From NCBI RefSeq assembly GCF_051466335.1, contig NZ_CP195793.1, forward strand, positions 1,984,001 through 2,048,000: a stretch of 64,000 bases of DNA, written 5' to 3'. The translations under genes were made by a program, and so were the position numbers. Position 1 is the first letter of the stretch. Each line of letters begins with the position of its first letter. The notes under the pieces were generated by a model, which searched no databases, was not told the DNA's origin, and was given only the letters and a program-made list of their open reading frames with translations. Shown here piece after piece: positions 8,596 to 16,772 of the stretch. Source of the stretch: Planctomicrobium sp051466335. GTDB taxonomy: Bacteria; Planctomycetota; Planctomycetia; Planctomycetales; Planctomycetaceae.

Positions 8596-9810
8596 ATGCT
8601 TTCGACATCGGAGGCTTTCGCCGAGCAACTTGTAAAAAGTCGGGTTGCCCCGGAAGAACAGATTCGTGAGTTTTTAAAATCGCGACCTGTCGTCCGAGTA
8701 ACAGACCCTCTCGAGATGGCCAAGCTCGCCATCCGCGCTCGGGTTGTGACCCGATTTCAGGCTGAAGAGATTCTGAAGAGCCGTGGTCGACGGTTGCGTA
8801 TCAACGACTATGTGCTGACGGAAGTGCTCGGTTTCGGAGGGATGGGGCAGGTTTACATTGGTCGCGATCTGAATACTCAGGAACGAGTTGCGATCAAAAT
8901 CCTCGGCGAGCAATTCAAGCACGATTCCGGAATGCGAGCCCGCTTTCGAATGGAAGCGCAGGCCGGAATGAACATCAATCATCCGCGTCTGGTTCGGACA
9001 ATCGAATTTGGAACTCGCGAAGACCTGTTCGGAACAACAGACTTCATGGTGATGGAACTCTTCGAAGGGGTGACGTTGCTTGAAGGGATCAGTTTTTCCG
9101 CTGGTCCAATGAAATGGGATGCAGCCTGTGACGTGATCAGTCAGGCAGCGGTGGGGTTGGCTTACCTCCACGAACGGAACATGGTTCATCGGGATGTGAA
9201 GCCCGATAATATCCTCATCGATATGCGAGGGGCTGCGAAGATCCTCGATTTCGGGTTAACTCTCGGCGATCAGAAGATCGATCAGGATGAGTTTTCACTC
9301 GCGATGATTTTCGGTCACGACTGTCTTGGAACAGCGGATTACATTGCTCCTGAACAATCGATCGATAGCATGAAAGTCGACGCCCGAGCGGACATCTACA
9401 GCTTGGGATGCACATTGTACGTCGCGCTTACTGCGCAGCGTCCGTTCCCACGTCCGACCCGGGCAGCGACCGTGGCAGCACATCGAACCGGACCAAGGCC
9501 TCGCGTGGACGCCGTCAATCCAAATGTCTCAGTTGAATTGTCGGATATCATCGTGCGGATGATGGCGATCGATCCCGCAGAGCGACCCGCATCGATGGAC
9601 GAAGTTCGGGAACTGCTCAAACCATTTTCTCGAAGAAGAAACTGGGCGTTCGAGTTCCAGCAGGTGCTGACTCAACGCTGCGAGTTGAAACGTCAGTTGA
9701 TGACGAAGTCTCGTCTGGAAACGATCCAGGCAGAGCGGGCAACGAAGCTTGGGACACAAGGTGCGACGGATGCCCCCGGGCAGGTCAAACCTAAAGACGA
9801 GTCCACCTAA
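8596..9810 (+). CDS. Ser/Thr protein kinase, soluble
   Basis: A 404-residue Hanks-type kinase. Residues 1-65 form a helical N-terminal segment ending in VTRFQAEEILKSRG, a domain often found in front of planctomycete kinases. The kinase core follows: glycine loop LGFGGMGQVY (79-88), Lys101 in VAIKIL, HRDVKPDNIL (198-207), DFG (218-220), APEQS and DIYSLGC. No transmembrane segment is visible, unlike the other kinase in this window. The about 70 residues behind the core are charged and without a known sensor domain. GAGG lies about 10 bases before the ATG. It converges on murA with an 18-base gap and no terminator hairpin. Confidence 0.92.
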   Translation: MLSTSEAFAEQLVKSRVAPEEQIREFLKSRPVVRVTDPLEMAKLAIRARVVTRFQAEEILKSRGRRLRINDYVLTEVLGFGGMGQVYIGRDLNTQERVAIKILGEQFKHDSGMRARFRMEAQAGMNINHPRLVRTIEFGTREDLFGTTDFMVMELFEGVTLLEGISFSAGPMKWDAACDVISQAAVGLAYLHERNMVHRDVKPDNILIDMRGAAKILDFGLTLGDQKIDQDEFSLAMIFGHDCLGTADYIAPEQSIDSMKVDARADIYSLGCTLYVALTAQRPFPRPTRAATVAAHRTGPRPRVDAVNPNVSVELSDIIVRMMAIDPAERPASMDEVRELLKPFSRRRNWAFEFQQVLTQRCELKRQLMTKSRLETIQAERATKLGTQGATDAPGQVKPKDEST

Positions 9811-9828
9811 CGGCTCAACGAATCTGTT

Positions 9829-11184
9829 CTACGCAGATTTCTTGTGGCGAGGATCGCGTGCTTGTAACGACTTCGAAGTCTGCGAGGGAGTCTCGTTGCT
9901 TTCACTCAGGCGTTGAATCTTCGCACCAAGTTGAGCGAGTTTTCTTTCGAGCTGTTCGTATCCCCGGTCGAGATGATGGATCTGATTGATCGTCGTCTCG
10001 CCTTCTGCCGCCAGTCCTGCGACGACCAGAGCGGCCGCGGCCCTTAAGTCTGATGCCAAGACGTGGGCACCACTCAGCGGGGGAGATTTGGAGATGATGA
10101 CCGAGTCTCCCTGCAGGCGAATATCTGCGCCCATACGGCACAACTCTGCCACGTGTGTGAACCGGTCCGGAAACACCAGATCTCGAATGACAGTCGTCTC
10201 AGGGATGGTGCTGACCAGAGACATGAACACTGCTTGCAGATCCGTAGGGAATCCGGGGTAGGGGAGCGCGGTAATGTCGACGGCTGTTGGGCAGTGTGAT
10301 GAAGTGAGTGAAACTCGTTGCACCGCATTTGGTGTCGATGGGGAGTGCAGCCTGATTTCAAAACCCATCTGCCTGAGTGTGTCGATGACGCAGTGGATAT
10401 GCCCTGGGATGGTGTTCTTCAGGGTGACCGATCCGCGGGTGATCGCTGCAGCCAGAAGCAGAGTGGCTGCTTCAATTCGGTCCGGGATGATCTGGAAAGA
10501 TGTGGGGTGAAGCTCTTCGACCCCCTCGATCACAAGCTGAGTGGTTCCGTGGCCGGAGATCCGGGCTCCCATCTGGTTGAGGAAGTCTGCTAGCGCGACA
10601 ACTTCCGGTTCGCAGGCTGCAGCGTCGATGATCGTTGTCCCACGTGCGAGTGTCGCTGCCGACATGACATTGCAGGTCCCCGTCACAGTGCTGCCACTCG
10701 TGCCAGCGAGGTAAATATGGGCTCCTCGTAGTTGCTGGGCAGAGGCGTGAACGTAGCCCGCTTTCACATGAATTTCTGCTCCGAGGGCAGCAAGTCCTTT
10801 CAGGTGCAGGTCAATCGGTCGGTTACCGATGTTGCATCCTCCGGGGAGAGACACAATCGCCTGCTTCCGACGTGCGAGCAGGGGGCCGAGAACACAGATG
10901 CTGGCACGCATCTGTCGAACGAGATCGTAATCGGCTGTGACCACCGATTCATCGACGACATCCAGTGCAATCGCGCCGTCGAGGCGCCTGGTAACCTTGG
11001 TTCCGAGTGATTCCAGTAGCTGGGTGAGAATCCGCACGTCCATCAGCTCGGGGACGTTGTGCAGTTGAGTGCATCCCGGCGCAAGGAGTGCGGCGGACAT
11101 GATTGGCAGCGAGGCGTTCTTGGCGCCACTGACATTGACCTCACCGGCCAGTCGATGACCTCCTTGTATGAGAATGTGATCCAT
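9829..11184 (-). CDS. murA: UDP-N-acetylglucosamine 1-carboxyvinyltransferase
   Basis: A 451-residue MurA, the first committed enzyme of peptidoglycan precursor synthesis; it transfers enolpyruvate from PEP to UDP-GlcNAc in the cytoplasm. The N-terminal GGHRLAGEVNVSGAKNAS contains the substrate-binding Lys22-Asn23. The catalytic cysteine is Cys117 in LPGGCNIGNRPIDLHL, so the enzyme has the fosfomycin-sensitive Cys form. The usual 'NIMMAA' segment reads CNVMSAATLARGTT here, a small variation. About 30 extra Ser/Lys-rich residues follow the normal C-terminus. It is last in the rpmE-prfA-prmC-murA set, 57 bases after prmC. Its presence supports a peptidoglycan wall in this planctomycete. Confidence 0.95.
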   Translation of the reverse strand: MDHILIQGGHRLAGEVNVSGAKNASLPIMSAALLAPGCTQLHNVPELMDVRILTQLLESLGTKVTRRLDGAIALDVVDESVVTADYDLVRQMRASICVLGPLLARRKQAIVSLPGGCNIGNRPIDLHLKGLAALGAEIHVKAGYVHASAQQLRGAHIYLAGTSGSTVTGTCNVMSAATLARGTTIIDAAACEPEVVALADFLNQMGARISGHGTTQLVIEGVEELHPTSFQIIPDRIEAATLLLAAAITRGSVTLKNTIPGHIHCVIDTLRQMGFEIRLHSPSTPNAVQRVSLTSSHCPTAVDITALPYPGFPTDLQAVFMSLVSTIPETTVIRDLVFPDRFTHVAELCRMGADIRLQGDSVIISKSPPLSGAHVLASDLRAAAALVVAGLAAEGETTINQIHHLDRGYEQLERKLAQLGAKIQRLSESNETPSQTSKSLQARDPRHKKSA

Positions 11185-11241
11185 GCTGCGAATCCGTTCG
11201 CGAATATCGTTTTGTAATGGACTAAACAGCAGGTTAGGGAT

Positions 11242-12147
11242 CTACTCAAAGCATCCGAGGACAACACGTGCCTGCCCCGACAAGTCGTTCTTCACTCCGG
11301 CTTTTGTATAGCCCGCATCGTTCAGGAGTTTCACCGCATCTGCAGCCTGCTCGGGGCTGAGTTCAAACATCAGCCATCCACCAGGTTTCAGCCACTGAGG
11401 TGATTCTTGCACGAGAATACGGATGACGTCCAGCCCATCCGGGCCGCCATCCAGCGCCAGATGCGGTTCATGGTCCCGAATGTCGGGGGCGAGTTCTGCA
11501 ATTTCGCCTCGCTGGACATAAGGAGGATTACTGACGATGAGGTCGAATCGGCTCCCCTCAGGAACTGGCCCGAAGAGGTCTCCTTCGAGCGAATTCACTC
11601 GGCTTTCGACCTGATGTTGCTGGATGTTCGCCCGCGTGACTTCGATTGTCTCGGGGCTGATCTCAACGGTCGTCACTTGAACCTTGGGGTGGTTCTTGGC
11701 AATTGTGATCGGGATACAACCTGATCCCGAGCAGAGTTCCAGAAGCGTCGGCTCTGGGCGTTCTTTGAGTTTTTCCAGCGCAGCCATCACGAGGATTTCA
11801 GTGTCCGGACGAGGAATGAAGACTCCCGGTCGAACTTGAAAATTCAGGCTGAAAAATTCGCGATGCCCCACGAGGTACGCAACAGGCTCAGCGGCCGCTC
11901 GCCTTTTGACCAATCCTCGCATCGTTGTGCGTTCATCGTCGGTCAACAGTTGGTCGAACTGCGTGTAGAGCTGGATGCGTTTGCACTTGCGAGCATGGGA
12001 AAGCAAGATCTCGGCGTCGAGTCGCGGAGTGTCGCTTCCTTTTTCGGTCAGGAATTTGACTGTCCAGTCGAGGATGCGTTTGACCGTCCAAGGTTCATCA
12101 GCGGTGGTTCCGTTGGCGGTCAAATTCAATCCTCCGTGGTCCTGCAT
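11242..12147 (-). CDS. prmC: Peptide chain release factor N5-glutamine methyltransferase
   Basis: A 301-residue PrmC/HemK, which methylates the glutamine of the GGQ motif in release factors 1 and 2 using SAM. The N-terminal helical domain (about 20-90) is followed by the FIPRPDTE segment (110-117), SAM motif LELCSGSGC (136-144) and the active-site NPPY (207-210). Its substrate RF1 is encoded directly upstream by prfA, 45 bases away on the same strand, a common pairing. ATG 12147 is chosen; a TTG directly before it would add one residue. No strong ribosome binding site is visible, which fits translational coupling. Confidence 0.94.
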   Translation of the reverse strand: MQDHGGLNLTANGTTADEPWTVKRILDWTVKFLTEKGSDTPRLDAEILLSHARKCKRIQLYTQFDQLLTDDERTTMRGLVKRRAAAEPVAYLVGHREFFSLNFQVRPGVFIPRPDTEILVMAALEKLKERPEPTLLELCSGSGCIPITIAKNHPKVQVTTVEISPETIEVTRANIQQHQVESRVNSLEGDLFGPVPEGSRFDLIVSNPPYVQRGEIAELAPDIRDHEPHLALDGGPDGLDVIRILVQESPQWLKPGGWLMFELSPEQAADAVKLLNDAGYTKAGVKNDLSGQARVVLGCFE

Positions 12148-12192
12148 CAAGTCGTATTCTGCGCTGATCCGTCTCGCAGCAAGCGACGCCCG

Positions 12193-13263
12193 TTAGATGT
12201 TGTTCGCGTTGAGTCTCTCTTGTCGATCGAACTCGAGCATTGCCAGAATCATTTCGTCCAGATTCCCCTGCATAATCTGATCCAGCTTGTACAGGGTCAA
12301 ACCAATTCGGTGATCTGTGCAACGGCCTTGTGGGAAATTATACGTACGAATGCGTTCGCTGCGGTCCCCGGACCCAATCAGTGTTCGACGCTGGCTGGCT
12401 CGTTCTTCGTCCGCTTGCCGCTGTTGCGCTTCGAGAATTCGGCCTCGCAACACGCGCATTGCTTTGGCTTTGTTCTTGTGCTGGCTCTTTTCATCCTGGC
12501 ACTTCACGACGACTCCTGTCGGGATGTGTGTGATGCGGACGGCACTTTCGGTTTTGTTCACCTTCTGTCCGCCCGGTCCGCCAGCACGCATTGTTTCAAT
12601 GACGAGGTCTTCGTCTTTGATGTCGAGCTCGACTTCGCTCGCTTCTGGAAGAACGGCGACAGTTGCTGCGCTTGTGTGAACTCGACCTTGTGCTTCTGTT
12701 TCTGGAACTCGCTGCACGCGGTGTCCACCGCTCTCAAACTGCAGCTGATGGTAAGCACCTTCCCCGGTGATGGAGAAAACGATTTCCTTGAATCCACCCA
12801 TTTCGGATTCAGCGGACTCCATCAGTTCGATCTTCCACCCGCGTGCTTCAACAAATCGAGCATACATGTTGAACAGGTTGCCAGCGAACAGGGCCGCTTC
12901 TTCTCCGCCAGTTCCAGCACGAATTTCCATGATGAGACCACCGCGGGTAATGGAGTCTCCAGCGGTGACAATTTCTTCGAGTTCTGCGGCGAGAGCGTCT
13001 CGTTTCTCTTTCAGTTCCCGAAGCTCATCCTGCGCATAGGTTCTTGAATCGGGATCAGTTTCCGAGTCGAGCATTTCCTGGGCGACAGTGATGTCGTCTT
13101 CCAGTTGGTGGAATGTCCGAACCGACATTGCCACTTTGCGTAAACCGCCATATTCCCGTTGGACTTCAACGAGTTTCGTGGGGTTACTGAGCGTTTCGGT
13201 GTCTTGAAGCTGTTGCTCAAGCTCTTCAAAGCGTTTGAGCTTGGATTCCAGACTGGGGAACAT
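12193..13263 (-). CDS. prfA: Peptide chain release factor 1
   Basis: A 356-residue RF1 that terminates translation at UAA and UAG. The peptidyl-hydrolysis motif GGQ is at 231-233, in RAGGPGGQKVNKTESAVR. The stop-codon recognition tripeptide of RF1 (PxT) reads Pro-Glu-Thr at 187-189 in HRVQRVPETEAQGRVHTS; the Ala form is more usual, but the flanking segment is RF1-like and not RF2-like. Length is normal. It sits between rpmE and prmC; the latter encodes the enzyme that methylates this protein. Confidence 0.95.
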   Translation of the reverse strand: MFPSLESKLKRFEELEQQLQDTETLSNPTKLVEVQREYGGLRKVAMSVRTFHQLEDDITVAQEMLDSETDPDSRTYAQDELRELKEKRDALAAELEEIVTAGDSITRGGLIMEIRAGTGGEEAALFAGNLFNMYARFVEARGWKIELMESAESEMGGFKEIVFSITGEGAYHQLQFESGGHRVQRVPETEAQGRVHTSAATVAVLPEASEVELDIKDEDLVIETMRAGGPGGQKVNKTESAVRITHIPTGVVVKCQDEKSQHKNKAKAMRVLRGRILEAQQRQADEERASQRRTLIGSGDRSERIRTYNFPQGRCTDHRIGLTLYKLDQIMQGNLDEMILAMLEFDRQERLNANNI

Positions 13264-13465
13264 GAGTGACCTGCAATTCGACCAGAGAAGTAATGAACGA
13301 CGACCACATCTCCGACCGACTTCGCTGGTGCGGGAGCAGGCAGCAGCTCATCAACTCGGTCGAACCCATCCAAGGTGGTTCCCGAGAGAGTGCCGGAGAA
13401 GTAGAACAGGACGTTCTCCTTGACGAAAAGGAAAACGTCCTGAAGCTGCTTCAGCAAATTGTGAG

Positions 13466-13723
13466 CTAGCCTTCTTTTTTGGCCCAGCCGTATTTCTTCT
13501 GGAATTTCTCAACGCGTCCAGCGGCGTCGACGTACTTCATCTTACCTGTGTAGAACGGGTGAGATTCAGAGCTGATGTCCACGCTGATGAGTGGGTATTC
13601 TTGTCCATCGGTCCACGTAATCTTCTCTTTGGAAGTCATTGTGGAACGTGTCAGGAATTTGAAATCGGCTCCGACGTCAAAAAAGACGACCGGCTGATAG
13701 TTCGGGTGAATACCGTCCTGCAT
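13466..13723 (-). CDS. rpmE2: 50S ribosomal protein L31, type B
   Basis: An 85-residue L31 that begins MQDGIHPNYQPVVFFD and carries the 'SHPFYTGK' and 'RVEKFQKKYG' segments. It lacks the CxxC pair of the zinc-binding type A form, so it belongs to the type B (zinc-independent) group often called RpmE2 or YkgM. It is the first gene of the minus-strand set with prfA, prmC and murA. A 200-base spacer separates it from prfA. The spacer contains a stem of AGGACGTT / AACGTCCT with an inner TCCTT/AAGGA pairing near 13400-13440. Confidence 0.93.
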   Translation of the reverse strand: MQDGIHPNYQPVVFFDVGADFKFLTRSTMTSKEKITWTDGQEYPLISVDISSESHPFYTGKMKYVDAAGRVEKFQKKYGWAKKEG

Positions 13724-14125
13724 GGCTCAGACCAACGTTATGCTTAAGTCAAAATGGGATCACTATTTTCACTGAAAATAGCTTTATCCATGAGAATTCG
13801 AAATTCTAGTGACAAAAGGAATTTGCGGCAATCGTGTGCTGCAAATTCCCTTCTGTGCATGTAAGTGATTCTGTCGTAACGAGTTGAGCCGTGCGAGTTT
13901 GCCGAATTCGGTTTTCGGAGAACCTGATCCGGAGAATTTATCGGCGAAATAGAGCCGGCAGAATCTTCGGGAAATATCAAGGTTTCGCACTTGAAGATTC
14001 ACTTGTCGCTCCCGCGAATCTTTGCGTATGAGTGTGTTGATGTGATATGAAAATGATTAGATTGTTTGACTTGATGGCCGGCGTGCTGGGGCAGTCCGGG
14101 TGAAAATTCTTGGAGATGGATTCTA
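13724..14125. other. Divergent intergenic region, rpmE2 / propeller gene
   Basis: About 400 bases, relatively AT-rich, between divergent genes. It should contain the promoter of the rpmE2-prfA-prmC-murA set and that of the Tat-exported protein. Short minus-strand frames of 72-82 codons have no recognisable content. A GGAG ribosome binding site (about 14111) serves the plus-strand gene. Confidence 0.45.
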
Positions 14126-15322
14126 ATGACAATCGGGACAGATCGAAGGACGTTTCTCAAGGCTGCTGGAACCTCTGCCTTGGCTATTGGAATCGCTCCC
14201 GCGTTTCTTGGAGCGACTGATAAAGCAGGGAAGAAACCGGTTGTCATCGGGAATGGCGACTATCTCTACGAATGCCATCACCTCTGGGGTGAAGTGCCAG
14301 ACCATATTCAATATCTGAACACTCACGGGACCGCTGTTGGTAAAGATGGACTGGTTTACATCTCTCACCAGGGGAGAGGCAATGCTCCCTGCGACGTCGT
14401 CGTCGTCTTCGAACCGAGCGGTAAGTTTGTTCGCTCGTTTGGAAAGGAGTACGCAGGCGCCGGTCACGGTATTGATCTCCGCGAAGAAGGGGGGACGGAA
14501 TTCGTTTACCTCTCGAACACTTCCAATCAGTCCGTTGTGAAGTGTACGACTGACGGTGAAGTCGTCTGGAAGAAGCTGATTCCAGAAGAGCCGCATCTGT
14601 ACGATGAGCCGACCGCCGCTGCGATTCAGGCAGCCAAAGATGCTGGCAGCCCTGCACCCGCGAGACCGAATTACAGCCCGACAAACGTCTGTTTCGGTCC
14701 GCATGGCGGTTTCTATATCGGTGACGGGTATGGATCGAACTATATTCATCAATACGATTTAGATGGAAAGTGGATCCGAAGTTTCGGAGGGAGCGGCCAG
14801 GAAGCAGGCAAAATGGTGACGCCTCATGGGCAGTGGATCGACACTCGCGGGGGCGAGCATCGTCTGGTTGTCGCTGACCGCGCGAATGTGCGCCTCCAGT
14901 ACTTCACTCTCGACGGCAAGCCAGTTGAAATCTTCCAGGGGGTGCCGGAAGCGGAGAAGGAAAAAGCAGGCACAAAGGGGGTTGCGGCTGTGGCCGGCGG
15001 GGGCGAAGTCCCTGTGACCTACTTCTATGGGATGGGGTTCCCGGCAAATGTTGAAACCCAAGGAGACCTGCTACTCGTTCCCGATTTGCACGCCCGCATC
15101 ATTCTGATGAATGTAAAGAACGAAATCGTGGCGAATCTCGGTTTCGACGAAGAGTGGACGAGAACGGTTCTTGATGGATTTAAGGTTCGTGGGCAGGACC
15201 CTGCAGGCTACCCTGCCGGTAAATTTGTTCACCCTCACGATGCAACGTTTGATGCCGATGGAAACATCTATGTTGCCGAATGGGTTGACCGAGGACGATT
15301 GACGTTCCTTAAGAAGGTATGA
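14126..15322 (+). CDS. Tat-exported NHL-repeat beta-propeller protein
   Basis: A 398-residue exported protein. The N-terminus DRRTFLKAAGTSALAIG is a twin-arginine signal, with the RRTFLK motif at residues 7-12, so it is folded before export. The mature part has repeated NHL-type blades: 'GTAVGKDGLVYISHQG', 'VVVFEPSGKFVRSFG', 'QYDLDGKWIRSFGG', and 'HPHDATFDADGNIYVAEW' at the end. This suggests a six-bladed propeller related to the peptidyl-amidating-lyase-like and 6-bladed propeller families common in planctomycetes. Catalytic residues cannot be assigned. It stands alone, and a strong 12-bp hairpin follows about 140 bases downstream. Confidence 0.82.
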   Translation: MTIGTDRRTFLKAAGTSALAIGIAPAFLGATDKAGKKPVVIGNGDYLYECHHLWGEVPDHIQYLNTHGTAVGKDGLVYISHQGRGNAPCDVVVVFEPSGKFVRSFGKEYAGAGHGIDLREEGGTEFVYLSNTSNQSVVKCTTDGEVVWKKLIPEEPHLYDEPTAAAIQAAKDAGSPAPARPNYSPTNVCFGPHGGFYIGDGYGSNYIHQYDLDGKWIRSFGGSGQEAGKMVTPHGQWIDTRGGEHRLVVADRANVRLQYFTLDGKPVEIFQGVPEAEKEKAGTKGVAAVAGGGEVPVTYFYGMGFPANVETQGDLLLVPDLHARIILMNVKNEIVANLGFDEEWTRTVLDGFKVRGQDPAGYPAGKFVHPHDATFDADGNIYVAEWVDRGRLTFLKKV

Positions 15323-15461
15323 TTTGTCCCAGACATTGAGATTTGTAGAGACGAGTCGGGGAGACACTCACTTCAGTTGTTGTGTGGATCTCCGCTGGAA
15401 CGTGAAACTCTCGTGAGATTCGCTCCGGAAAAAAAATTCTGATTCAATCAGTGCGAGATCA

Positions 15462-15489
15462 TTAGCGGCGCAGACGCCTGTGCCGCTAA
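15462..15489. repeat. Strong intergenic inverted repeat
   Basis: A 12-bp stem, TTAGCGGCGCAG paired with CTGTGCCGCTAA (one G-U in RNA), closed by the tetraloop ACGC. No T-run follows on either strand, so it is not a classical terminator. It lies between the propeller gene and the bifunctional nuclease gene. It could be a palindromic interspersed element or an RNA processing or stability hairpin. Confidence 0.6.
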
Positions 15490-15578
15490 ACTCGTTTCTA
15501 GAGAACTGAATTTGATTCAAACGTCTACCAACGTTGGATCATCGAAGACGTCGTTGAGAATTCACGGGAGAGTTGACT

Positions 15579-15977
15579 GTGTTGGTCCGTATGGAACTGG
15601 CTCGCATCATCATCAGCGAGATCAATGATCAACAAGTGGTGTTCCTCCGCGAAGTGGATGGCGAACGCTCTTTCCCGATCCTGATCGGGATTTTTGAGGC
15701 GACAAGCATTGATCGCCGCGTGCAGGGGCATGTCCCCGTTCGTCCCCTCACTCATGATCTGTTGAAAAATACGATCCAGGAGATGGGAGGCGAAGTTCAG
15801 GACGTGGTGATCACAAATCTGGTCGAGCGGACTTATTACGCTGTTATCCGGATTCGTCTCAACGGAGAATTGATCGAAATCGACAGCCGACCAAGCGACG
15901 CAATCGCACTGGCGGCCCACTTCGATCCTCATTTGCCGATTTACGTCGACGACGAAGTGATTGAAGAAGCAAGCTGA
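15579..15977 (+). CDS. Bifunctional nuclease family (DUF151) protein
   Basis: A small protein of about 132 residues. 'MELARIIISE...QQVVFLRE' followed by 'FPILIGIFEATSI' and the C-terminal 'IEIDSRPSDAIALAA' is the signature of the bifunctional nuclease (DUF151) domain, which is sometimes fused to UVR domains and is reported to have RNase and DNase activity in plants. The GTG at 15579 is chosen because GGGAG at 15566-15570 is eight bases upstream; ATG 15591 and TTG 15573 are alternatives in the same frame. No UVR domain is present. The gene is monocistronic. Confidence 0.85.
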   Translation: MLVRMELARIIISEINDQQVVFLREVDGERSFPILIGIFEATSIDRRVQGHVPVRPLTHDLLKNTIQEMGGEVQDVVITNLVERTYYAVIRIRLNGELIEIDSRPSDAIALAAHFDPHLPIYVDDEVIEEAS

Positions 15978-16204
15978 ATGATTGGAAAGTGCTCAATCCG
16001 CACTCTGAACCGCGATTTGGCAGGAGTTTCAGGGCGAGGACATTCGATTCGAGCAGCGGTTGGGGGGCGTCGGCCTGAATCTCTTACTTAGACCGACAAT
16101 TGGTCTGGAACGCCACGCACGAGAGTGTTGTGTTCCAGCAGCGATATGCACGGCGTTTGAATAAGATTTTCCAGCATTCGCCGCCACGCTCCTTGAAACG
16201 GGGG

Positions 16205-16657
16205 CTAAGTCTGTGAACCGCCAGTTTTTTCTGCGAGCAAGTCGAAAAGGCCTGCCACATCATCGGTTCCGATGCGCACCGTCCGTTTTTCGGTGGTGAT
16301 GCGGATGCAATCGAAGCCCCAGACGTTCCACAGCCAGCCTCCCCGAACGTAGTGCAGGCCCCAGCCATCGGTCCAGCTCGTCTTTTCCTCAGCGTACGAG
16401 ACGATTTCGTCATATCGAATTCTTGTTCCGAGAATCCAGACTTTTCCAAACGCGGCAGCGATTGTTTCTCCCTCGTCAACAACTGTCAGACGCGAAAAAT
16501 GCCACGTTGCCAGCAGCGCAACCCCTGCGGCCCACCAGATCATGAGGTCCGCCCCAGGGGGGAGATCTGTGATGAATGGAACGATTGCCTGCAGGAACCA
16601 GATCGGGGCGAACAATAAGAACAGCGGGGAAGTCTGTGTGTGACGATATGAACTCAT
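16205..16657 (-). CDS. Small membrane protein, unknown function
   Basis: A 150-residue protein starting at ATG 16657 (MSSYRHTQTSP). Two hydrophobic segments (about 11-31 and 38-54) are followed by a soluble domain of alternating strands ('VDEGETIAAAFGKVWILGTRIRYDEIVSYAEE', shown here in outline only) that looks like a bacterial PH-like domain. I do not recognise the family. The ORF extends upstream to 16840, but the extension would run into the divergent glycyl-tRNA synthetase gene region and has no protein character. Confidence 0.65.
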   Translation of the reverse strand: MSSYRHTQTSPLFLLFAPIWFLQAIVPFITDLPPGADLMIWWAAGVALLATWHFSRLTVVDEGETIAAAFGKVWILGTRIRYDEIVSYAEEKTSWTDGWGLHYVRGGWLWNVWGFDCIRITTEKRTVRIGTDDVAGLFDLLAEKTGGSQT

Positions 16658-16772
16658 GGGGGATTTTCGGGTCTGGTGAATGCACGGATTGTCGAGTGTT
16701 CCCAGTTCGAGGGATCGACTACACTTTCGCATCACCCGACACACTAGTTCAGAGACAGGAAAAGCAGCAACC

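Noticed and set aside
13264..13457. Minus-strand open frame starting at 13457 in the rpmE2-prfA spacer
   Set aside because: It has acceptable codon content, but it runs into prfA out of frame, shows no motif, and a competing plus-strand frame covers the same bases.
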